Shown here in pieces: positions 13,813 to 19,436 of a DNA stretch of 19,436 bases. A program made the position numbers and the translations under genes. The notes beneath the pieces were generated by a model, which saw only the letters and a program-made list of their open reading frames with translations, was not told where the DNA came from and did no database searches. The stretch's first letter is position 1. Every line of letters starts with the position of its first letter. The DNA comes from DATNBT01 sp964579765 (GTDB taxonomy: Bacteria; Acidobacteriota; Vicinamibacteria; Vicinamibacterales; CAVVIG01): assembly GCA_964579765.1 (NCBI GenBank), contig CAZOIK010000408.1, forward strand, positions 1 to 19,436, written 5' to 3'.

Positions 13813-14484
13813 ATGCTCCCGTCGAGCACCGTCGAGAACTATCTCAAGGCGATTCACCAGGGCCAGTCGTCGCTGCCGAAGGGCCAGCGGCTCCTGCCGA
13901 TGGGCCACGTCGCGAGCGCGCTCTCGGTCACGCCGGGCACGGCGACGACGATGATCAAGACGCTGGCGGAGTCGGGCCTCGTCGAGTACGAGCCGTACAC
14001 CGGCGTGCGCCTGACGAAGGCCGGCGACAAGCTCGCGGCGCGCGTCCTCCGTCGTCACCGTCTCGTCGAGCTGTTCCTTGTGAACGTGATGGGCATGCGC
14101 TGGGACGAGGTCCACGACGACGCCGAACAGCTCGAGCACGTCGTCTCGGATCGTCTGATCGACCGCATCGACGAGATGCTGGGACGGCCGACGCACGATC
14201 CGCACGGCGATCCGATTCCGAGCGCCGACGGCGCGATTGCGGCCGCACCGATCGAGAACCTGCTCACGTGCCCCGTCGGGACGCCGCTGAAGGTGACGCG
14301 CATCACCGACCAGGATCCCGCGTTCCTGCGTTTCGTCGAACGCAACCAGCTGAAGCCGGGCCAGCGGATCGAAGTCGAGTCGCGCGACGCCGCAGCCGAC
14401 GCCGTCCGCCTGTGCGGCGCAGGGCGCGATCCGCTGACGATCGGCGCCAGGGCGGCTTCGAAGCTGCTTGTCGAAGTCGAGTGA
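13813..14484 (+). CDS. DtxR/MntR-family metal-dependent regulator with SH3-like domain
   Basis: A 223-residue metalloregulator. The winged helix is at about 5-70 (VENYLKAIHQ, LPMGHVASALSVTPGTATTMIKTLAESGLVEYEPYTGVRLTKAG). In the dimer domain the ligands line up with DtxR at a constant offset: ancillary-site H82, E86 and H101, and E105, E108 and H109 of the primary site. The DtxR Cys102 position is Glu, as in MntR, and the N-terminal ligand position is Asn9. Residues about 150-223 are an FeoA/SH3-like domain. It probably senses Mn(II) or Fe(II). Its stop overlaps the next start (ATGA), and a metal-type RND pump follows, so it may control this cluster. No ribosome site precedes the ATG, which suggests a leaderless message. 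Confidence 0.88.
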   Translation: MLPSSTVENYLKAIHQGQSSLPKGQRLLPMGHVASALSVTPGTATTMIKTLAESGLVEYEPYTGVRLTKAGDKLAARVLRRHRLVELFLVNVMGMRWDEVHDDAEQLEHVVSDRLIDRIDEMLGRPTHDPHGDPIPSADGAIAAAPIENLLTCPVGTPLKVTRITDQDPAFLRFVERNQLKPGQRIEVESRDAAADAVRLCGAGRDPLTIGARAASKLLVEVE

Positions 14485-15317
14485 TGGCGTTCCGCGCCGT
14501 CGTGCTCGCGGCGGCGATGATCGCCTGCGCGGCGGCCGCACGGGCACAGGACGTCACCGTCGATCCCGATCGGCCTGACGTCACCAACGGCACGCACCTC
14601 GTGCCCGCCGGTTTGATCCAGGTCGAATTCGGCGCGCTCTACTCGCGCACACACCCCGACTTCAGCAGCGCCGGCTCGCCGTTCACGGTCCGCATCGGCC
14701 TCAACGACTGGATCGAGGCGCGCATCGATGCCGACGGGATGACGAGCCAGAGCGCCGCCGATACACGCGCGACGGGATTCGGCGACGTGCAGTTCGGCGC
14801 GAAGCTCCGCCTCTGGTCCGAACCCGGCGGCATCCCGGTCCTGTCGATCCTGCCGGCGGTGAACCTACCGACCGCGGATGCGAACCGCGGTCTGGGGTCC
14901 GGCGACACCGACTACACGCTCGCCGTGCTCACCGGCGCCGACTTCCTTCACCGCGGCCACATCGACGTCAACTACGCGATCGGCGCGATCGGCGCGGGAC
15001 AGAACCGGCCGCATTTCGCCCAGCATCTCGTCTCGGCCTCGTTGAGCGACGCGGTGACCGACCGCTGGAATCCTTACGTGGAGCTCTTCTGGTTCTCACG
15101 TGCCGAGATCGCCGGCACGCCAGAAACCACCCTCGACACCGGCGTCATCTACGAGCTCGGATCCCGCGTCGCCATCGACGGCGGCGTGGCATTCGGCGTC
15201 AGCGGACCGTCGGACGACTTCGGCGCATTCGGCGGCCTGTCGCTGCTGTTCGGCGGAGAAGGCAGCCTGAACGGGAGGCAACGCAGGGTGAAGAAGCCTG
15301 CCAGCAGACGGCGATGA
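14484..15317 (+). CDS. Exported outer-membrane beta-barrel (transporter/MetA-like) protein
   Basis: 277 residues from the ATG overlapping the regulator stop. A signal peptide covers about 1-22 (VVLAAAMIACAAAARAQD). The body alternates hydrophobic and polar residues in many short strands (LIQVEFGALYSRT, FTVRIGLNDWIEARID, FGDVQFGAKLRLWS, PVLSILPAVNLPT, WNPYVELFWFSR), as in the outer-membrane transporter family often annotated as MetA-pathway of phenol degradation. The barrel seems to end at GGLSLLFGG, followed by about 18 unusual, basic residues (RQRRVKKPASRRR). The substrate is unknown; coupling to a metalloregulator hints at metal physiology. Confidence 0.8.
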   Translation: MAFRAVVLAAAMIACAAAARAQDVTVDPDRPDVTNGTHLVPAGLIQVEFGALYSRTHPDFSSAGSPFTVRIGLNDWIEARIDADGMTSQSAADTRATGFGDVQFGAKLRLWSEPGGIPVLSILPAVNLPTADANRGLGSGDTDYTLAVLTGADFLHRGHIDVNYAIGAIGAGQNRPHFAQHLVSASLSDAVTDRWNPYVELFWFSRAEIAGTPETTLDTGVIYELGSRVAIDGGVAFGVSGPSDDFGAFGGLSLLFGGEGSLNGRQRRVKKPASRRR

Positions 15318-15354
15318 CGAGCGTGCATTGCTGAATTCAGGCGGGCTGCGTAAC

Positions 15355-15909
15355 ATGGGAAGCCTGATGCGCAAGCGGTTCACCAGCGGAGTGCTCGCAC
15401 TCGCCGCCATGCTCGCGATGCTCGCCGGCCGCGTGCCGGTGGCCGCCCGCGCGCACGCGTGGACGCTGAACGCGTCGCTCAAGGTCCATTCGGCAGCGAA
15501 GCAGCTCCCGCGGGGCTTCGTCCTCCCCTCGTCGGACGTTGACCTCAAGGTGTCGTCGCTCGTGGCGGCCGACGTGGACGCCGACGGCGACCTCGACATC
15601 GTCGCCGCCGGACCTTCGGAGGGATCCTTCGGCATCGTTGTCTGGGTGAACGACGGCGCCGGCCGGCTGACGCGCAAACGACCGCGGCCGCCGAAGACGC
15701 TCGGCAGCGTCCCGCCGTCTCCTTCCGTTGACCAGCACGAGAGCGCCGGCGGCGCGCCCATTCAGCCCGACAGCCCGGCCGTCCAGACCGTCTTCGCGAA
15801 GACACCGCTCGTCCTGCCGGCCGGCCGTCGCCCGATCGCGGCCTCGCACGACGCCGCGTCCGCGACGCTCGCCACACTCCGCTCTCGCGCACCACCCGTC
15901 CTGTCATAA
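15355..15909 (+). CDS. Small exported protein with one VCBS/FG-GAP-like motif
   Basis: 184 residues from the ATG at 15355; the ATG at 15367 is equally possible, with GGGAAG in front. A signal peptide is clear (MRKRFTSGVLALAAMLAMLAGRVPVAARA). One VCBS/FG-GAP-like repeat follows: VAADVDADGDLDIVAAGPSEG with VVWVNDGAGRLTRK, whose D-x-D-x-D-G-D pattern typically binds calcium. The last 80 residues are Pro/Ala/Ser rich and look disordered. Such repeats usually occur in series, so a single one is unusual. It lies just before the efflux operon and could belong to it. Confidence 0.65.
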   Translation: MGSLMRKRFTSGVLALAAMLAMLAGRVPVAARAHAWTLNASLKVHSAAKQLPRGFVLPSSDVDLKVSSLVAADVDADGDLDIVAAGPSEGSFGIVVWVNDGAGRLTRKRPRPPKTLGSVPPSPSVDQHESAGGAPIQPDSPAVQTVFAKTPLVLPAGRRPIAASHDAASATLATLRSRAPPVLS

Positions 15910-15924
15910 CGCATTTCGCATTTC

Positions 15925-15980
15925 TGTAGTGCAGGCCTTCAGGCCTGTCCGCAAGGCGGCGCTGAAAGGTTCGCACTACA
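15925..15980 (+). repeat. Compound palindromic element (copy D of the repeat family)
   Basis: An outer 8-bp inverted repeat, TGTAGTGC (15925-15932) and GCACTACA (15973-15980), encloses inner hairpins: CAGGCCT/AGGCCTG at 15932-15947, CCGC/GCGG at 15949-15959, and a weaker one near GCTGAAAGGTTCGC. Folded, it would look like a small clover. The left part is the same sequence as copies A and B. It lies in the 137-nt gap before the czcC-like gene. Confidence 0.8.
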
Positions 15981-16037
15981 CCAGGCTGGGAGAACTGACC
16001 GGGCCCGCGCGGACTCCGTGCGCCCGTGTGCGAGCAG

Positions 16038-16042
16038 AGGAG
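16038..16042 (+). promoter_or_regulatory. Ribosome binding site that decides the czcC-like start
   Basis: AGGAG lies 4 nt before the ATG at 16047, in the context AGAGGAGTTTC. This favours that ATG over the in-frame GTG at 16026. It is one of the strongest ribosome sites in the window. Confidence 0.75.
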
Positions 16043-16046
16043 TTTC

Positions 16047-17177
16047 ATGAGGCACACCAGGACGAGCATCGCGCTCGCCATCTTTGCGGTGGCGGCGAGC
16101 GCCAGGCATACGCGCGCGCAGACGCCCCAAGGCCCGATCACGATCGAGCAGGCCGTGACCGAAGCCATGGACCACAACCTGTCACTGCTCGCCGATCGGT
16201 ACAACGTGACGCTCGCGCAGGCGGCGGTCGTGACCGCCGCCCTGCGGCCGAATCCCGTCGTCACCGTCAACGCCATGCTGCCCAACCCCGCGCTCGTCGA
16301 TTCGGGTGTCGCGGTACGCGAGGGCGTCGTGCGCACCGACTACGTGATCGAGCGCGGCGGCAAGCGCGAGCGCCGGGTCGAGCAGGCGACGCTCGCTCGG
16401 ACAGTCGCGGAGCTGGAGCTGCTCGACGCGACACGCAAGCTCGTGCTGGACGTCGAGACGGCGTTCTCCGACGTGCAGCTCGCGAAGCTGAATCTCGCGC
16501 TCGCACAGGAGAACCTCGCCGCCCTCAACAACGTCGTCGCCATCGACGCCGAGCGCGTGCGGACCGGCGATCTGGCGCAGGTCGAGCTGGCGCGATCGCG
16601 GCTGGCGGCGCTGCAGTTCCAGAACGACGTCGAACAGCAGACCACCAGGCTGGCGGTCGCAAAGAGCCGGCTGAACGTGCTCATCGGGCGCACGGCGACA
16701 GACGCGGTTGACGTCATCGGCGAGATGCGGCGTGACACGGCGCCGCTCGACCGCAGCGCCCTCGAGACCCGGGCGCTCGAGATGCGGCCCGACCTCCGCG
16801 CCGCACGCACCGAGCAGGCGCGGTCGGCCGCCGACCTGAGGCTGCAGATGGCCAACGCGAAAATCGACTACACGGTCAGCGGCGAGTATCACCGCCAGCA
16901 GGGCGGCGGCCTGGTCGGCAACGACTACGGCGTCTACGTCAGCGCACCGCTGCCGATGTTCAACCGCAATCAGGGCGAGGTCGCGCGCGCACGCGCCGAA
17001 GAACAGCAGACCGCCGCGAAAACGCGGGCGCTCGAGGCCGACGTCAACGCGGAGCTCGACGAGGCGTACGCCGAATACGCGTCGGCGCGCCGGGTTGTCG
17101 AGCGCCTCGAAACCGACATGCTCACGCAGGCGCGCGATGTCCGGAACACGATGGAGTACTCGTATCGCCGCGGCTAG
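16047..17177 (+). CDS. czcC: CzcC/TolC-like outer membrane efflux protein, truncated by in-frame TAG
   Basis: 376 residues before a TAG at 17175-17177. A signal peptide spans about 1-25 (SIALAIFAVAASARHTRAQ). Two OEP domains follow: TIEQAVTEAMDHNLSLLADRYNVTLAQA near 32-60, the long helices LVLDVETAFSDVQLAKLNLALAQENLAAL and VRTGDLAQVELARSRLAALQFQ, then VYVSAPLPMFNRNQGEVARARAEEQQTA in the second domain. The reading stops at YSYRRG, where relatives continue with EASLLEFLDA; the codon after the TAG resumes exactly there. The protein would form the outer-membrane channel of the RND pump, but losing the last 43 residues removes part of the final helix, so function is doubtful unless the TAG is read through or is a sequence error. 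Confidence 0.85.
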   Translation: MRHTRTSIALAIFAVAASARHTRAQTPQGPITIEQAVTEAMDHNLSLLADRYNVTLAQAAVVTAALRPNPVVTVNAMLPNPALVDSGVAVREGVVRTDYVIERGGKRERRVEQATLARTVAELELLDATRKLVLDVETAFSDVQLAKLNLALAQENLAALNNVVAIDAERVRTGDLAQVELARSRLAALQFQNDVEQQTTRLAVAKSRLNVLIGRTATDAVDVIGEMRRDTAPLDRSALETRALEMRPDLRAARTEQARSAADLRLQMANAKIDYTVSGEYHRQQGGGLVGNDYGVYVSAPLPMFNRNQGEVARARAEEQQTAAKTRALEADVNAELDEAYAEYASARRVVERLETDMLTQARDVRNTMEYSYRRG

Positions 17178-17309
17178 GCGAGCCTCGTCGAATTCCTCGA
17201 CGCCGTCCGCGCCTTCAACGACACCACGCGCAGCTACAACGAAGCCCGAGCCGACTACGCGCGAAGTCTCTACGCGCTCGACGCCATTGCCGGCAAGGTG
17301 ACGCCATGA
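17178..17309 (+). pseudogene. Orphaned C-terminal part of the czcC-like gene
   Basis: In the same frame after the TAG come 43 sense codons (ASLVEFLDAVRAFNDTTRSY and onward to AIAGKVTP) and a TGA at 17307-17309. This is a normal OEP C-terminus. The TGA overlaps the start of the next gene as ATGA, the usual coupling in such operons. A change of GAG (Glu) to TAG at 17175 explains the break. Confidence 0.85.
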
Positions 17310-18469
17310 CGCGCTCTCGTTCGATCGCTTTCATCGGGGCCGCGCTCGCGTGCGCGGCCTGCAGCGGACACGCCGCGACGACGATGCCGGCCGTGGGACC
17401 GGCCTCGACGGGCGATGCGGTCGTGCTGCCCGCGGGCTCGCCGATGCTCACGCAGATCAGGCGGGCGCGCGTGGCGCTTCGAGATCTGCCGACCGACGAG
17501 ATCGTCACGCCGGGCAAGCTCGAAGCCAACCCCAACCGCGTCGCGAAAGTCGTGCTGCCCGTGGCCGGGCGCATCGTGTCGGTGCTGGTCAAGACGGGCG
17601 ACGCCGTCCACAAAGACCAGCCACTGCTCACGCTGCAGAGTCCGGATGCGGATGCGGCGATGTCAGCGTACGTGTCAGCGCGTGCGGTCGAGGGCCAGGC
17701 CGGCGTCGCGCTCGCGAAAGCGCAGGCCGATACGGATCGCGCCTCGGATCTGTTCGCGCATGACGCGGTCGCGAAGAAGGACGTGCAGGCCGCGCAGAGC
17801 GCGCTCGCGCAGGCGATGGCGGCGCTCGAGCAGGCACGCGCCGCGCGCGAGCAGGCGCTGCGGCGGCTGTCCGTGCTCGGCCTGTCCGAGAAGGGATTCG
17901 ATCAGCAGGTCGTCGTCCGCGCGCCGCTCTCGGGCAAAGTGCTCGAGCTCAGCGTCGTCCCCGGCGAGTTCCGCAACGACACGACGGCGCCGTTGATGAC
18001 GCTCGCGGATCTCAGCACGGTCTGGGTGACCTCCCAGGTGCCCGAGACCTACATCCGGTTCGTGCAGGTCGGCGAACGCGTGCAGATCGCCCTCGTCGCT
18101 TATCCAGGCGAGATGTTCGAGGGCCGCGTCTCGCGCATCGCCGACACCGTTGACCCGCAGACGCGGACGGTGAAAGTCCAGGCTGAGCTCGACAACCGCG
18201 ACGGGCGCCTGCGGCCTGAGATGTACGGCAGCATCCACCACATCGAAGCGACAAAGCCGACGCCGGTCGTGCCGGCGGGCGCCGTCGTCCAGACCGGCGA
18301 CCGCACGATCGTGTACGTCGAGACGACGCCGGGACGGTTCGAGCCGCGCACGATCACGGCCGGCAAGCGGGCAGACGACCTGATCCGCGTCGAGCGCGGC
18401 CTGTCGCCGGGCGAGACGGTCGTCGTGGACGGCGCGATGCTGCTGCAGGGTCTGCTGAGGAAGTCGTAA
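17306..18469 (+). CDS. czcB: RND efflux periplasmic adaptor (CzcB/HlyD-type)
   Basis: A 387-residue membrane-fusion protein. The N-terminus is a signal, probably of a lipoprotein (LACAACSG, Cys19). The barrel-sandwich first half is VLPVAGRIVSVLVKTGDAVHKDQPLLTLQSPD at 83-114. A helical hairpin rich in Ala, Gln and Arg covers about 115-192, the second barrel half is near 203-218 (VVVRAPLSGKVLELSV), and the beta-barrel part includes VWVTSQVPETYIRFVQVGERV, DTVDPQTRTVKVQAELDN and LRPEMYG. It joins the RND pump to the outer-membrane channel. AAGGTG precedes the ATG, so it can be translated even if the upstream gene stops early. The absence of His-rich stretches leaves the metal unspecified. Confidence 0.92.
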   Translation: MTRSRSIAFIGAALACAACSGHAATTMPAVGPASTGDAVVLPAGSPMLTQIRRARVALRDLPTDEIVTPGKLEANPNRVAKVVLPVAGRIVSVLVKTGDAVHKDQPLLTLQSPDADAAMSAYVSARAVEGQAGVALAKAQADTDRASDLFAHDAVAKKDVQAAQSALAQAMAALEQARAAREQALRRLSVLGLSEKGFDQQVVVRAPLSGKVLELSVVPGEFRNDTTAPLMTLADLSTVWVTSQVPETYIRFVQVGERVQIALVAYPGEMFEGRVSRIADTVDPQTRTVKVQAELDNRDGRLRPEMYGSIHHIEATKPTPVVPAGAVVQTGDRTIVYVETTPGRFEPRTITAGKRADDLIRVERGLSPGETVVVDGAMLLQGLLRKS

Positions 18470-18472
18470 GCC

Positions 18473-19436
18473 GTGATCGTGCAGCTTCTCCGCATCGCCC
18501 TACGTCAGCGCTTTCTGTCGGTACTGCTCGGCGTCGCGTTGATTGCGGCCGGCGTCTGGTCGTTCACGCAGCTGAGCATCGAGGCGTATCCGGACATCTC
18601 GGATACGCAGGTCGTCGTCATCTCGCTCTATCCCGGACACGCGGCCGAAGAGATCGAGCAGCAGGTCTCTGTGCCGATCGAACGCGCGCTGAACAGCGTG
18701 CCGAACGTCATCGCGCGGCGCTCGCGGACGATTTTCGGCCTCTCGGTCGTGGAACTCACGTTCGAGTACGGCACCAACGACTACTTCGCGCGGCAGGTGG
18801 TGCTCGAAAAGCTGCGCGACGCGCAGCTGCCGGACGGCGTCACGCCGACGCTCGGCCCGCTGTCCACGCCGATCGGCGAGCTCTATCGCTATACGCTCGA
18901 CGGCGCCGGCCGCGACTCGCGCGAGCTGCGCGAAATCGAGGACTGGGTCGTCGAGCCGCGCCTCCTGCAGGTGCCCGGCGTCACCGACGTCACGCCGTTC
19001 GGCGGCGTTATCAAGCAATACCAGATCGACGTCGATCCGGCCGCACTGACGAAATTCGGCCTCTCGATCCGCGACATCGCGCAGGCGGTGGACGCCAACA
19101 ACCAGAACGCCGGCGGCGCGCTGCTCGACAACGGCCAGCAGAGCATGGCCGTGCGAGGCGTCGGCCTCATTCAGTCGGTTGACGACATCCGCAGCATCGT
19201 CGTCGCGAGCAACGGCGACGTGCCGGTGTACGTGCGCGACATCGGACAGGTCCAGATTGGATCGGCGCCGCGGACGGGCATCTTCGCGCTCGGCGACACG
19301 ACCGATCGCGTGGAAGGCATCGTGCTGATGCGGCGCGGCGAGAACCCGAGCGAGGTACTGGCCGGTATTCACGACGCGGTCAACGAGCTGAACGCGACGG
19401 GGCTGCCGGCCGGCGTGAAGATCGTGCCGATCTACG
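18473..19436 (+). CDS. czcA: RND heavy-metal efflux pump CzcA-like, N-terminal part (cut by window edge)
   Basis: 321 codons are present from a GTG at 18473, 3 nt after the adaptor stop; the reading stays open to the window edge. The first membrane helix is FLSVLLGVALIAAGVWSF at 14-31, followed by the family motif LSIEAYPDISDTQVVVISLYPGHAAEEIEQQVSVPIE at 34-70, then periplasmic porter domains (LPDGVTPTLGPLSTPIGELYRYTL, VEPRLLQVPGVTDVTPFGG, DVPVYVRDIGQVQIG). The AYPDI-like opening and the short LSTPIGE segment point to the HME (heavy-metal efflux) branch of RND transporters. The charged residues of TM4 that decide metal preference are outside the window. Confidence 0.92.
   Translation, partial: MIVQLLRIALRQRFLSVLLGVALIAAGVWSFTQLSIEAYPDISDTQVVVISLYPGHAAEEIEQQVSVPIERALNSVPNVIARRSRTIFGLSVVELTFEYGTNDYFARQVVLEKLRDAQLPDGVTPTLGPLSTPIGELYRYTLDGAGRDSRELREIEDWVVEPRLLQVPGVTDVTPFGGVIKQYQIDVDPAALTKFGLSIRDIAQAVDANNQNAGGALLDNGQQSMAVRGVGLIQSVDDIRSIVVASNGDVPVYVRDIGQVQIGSAPRTGIFALGDTTDRVEGIVLMRRGENPSEVLAGIHDAVNELNATGLPAGVKIVPIY

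Noticed and set aside
13356..14483. Long upstream extension of the outer-membrane barrel reading frame
   Set aside because: It runs through the DtxR-family gene and ubiE in another frame with Arg-rich nonsense composition; the true start is the ATG at 14484, followed by a signal peptide.
1547..15980. CRISPR array made of the four palindromic repeats
   Set aside because: The copies are kilobases apart in separate gaps and have no regular spacers or cas genes.
17175..17177. General reassignment of TAG to a sense codon (for example pyrrolysine)
   Set aside because: At least six genes in the window end with TAG at the expected family length, so TAG works as a stop here.

Overview
The window is high-GC bacterial DNA, densely coded on both strands. 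The longest stretch without a gene is about 140 bases, so no gene-free region over 300 bases exists. Gene content (an Isc set with a zinc-finger HscB, a CysO-type cysteine pathway, a PilT-like protein, a UbiE-type quinone methyltransferase, a CzcCBA-type pump) and the recurring GTAGTGCAGGCC palindromes suggest an Acidobacteriota-like lineage, perhaps Vicinamibacteria. That placement is inference; no rRNA or other marker gene is present.

Positions 1-6619, minus strand: one compact sulfur-to-iron-sulfur gene train, in transcription order cysM-like cysteine synthase, JAMM peptidase, CysO-MoeB-rhodanese fusion, iscR, iscS, iscU, iscA, hscB, hscA (cut by the window edge). The first three genes overlap each other by 8-11 nt. 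Together they resemble the thiocarboxylate route to cysteine known from Mycobacterium (CysO/MoeZ/Mec/CysM), placed directly upstream of the cysteine desulfurase and scaffold that consume cysteine sulfur. Two 25-bp dyads resembling the E. coli IscR type-1 site lie at the two promoters I can see: one just after a TATAAT box in front of cysM, one between the fusion gene and iscR. IscR may therefore control both cysteine supply and cluster assembly.

Positions 6614-10314: a divergently transcribed ICMT/PEMT-like membrane methyltransferase, a minus-strand pair (SUMF1-fold protein without the formylglycine-generating cysteines, then an AlkA-type DNA glycosylase), and a plus-strand pair (class III CoA-transferase, then an unknown 145-residue protein translationally coupled to it).

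Positions 10354-13787, minus strand: UbiE/MenG methyltransferase, an unknown 144-residue protein, and a large PilT-like protein with two PilT N-terminal-type domains, a long Pro/Ala linker and an ATPase domain whose catalytic motifs are all altered.

Positions 13813-19436, plus strand: a DtxR/MntR-type metalloregulator, an overlapping outer-membrane barrel gene, a small exported protein with one VCBS-like motif, then an RND metal-efflux type operon (czcC-like, czcB-like, czcA-like, the last cut by the window edge). The czcC-like gene carries an in-frame TAG 43 codons before its natural end.

A short palindromic sequence family (core GCAGGCCTTCAGGCCTGC) sits between iscR and iscS, between iscU and iscA, in degraded form at 10335, and as a larger clover-like element at 15925-15980.
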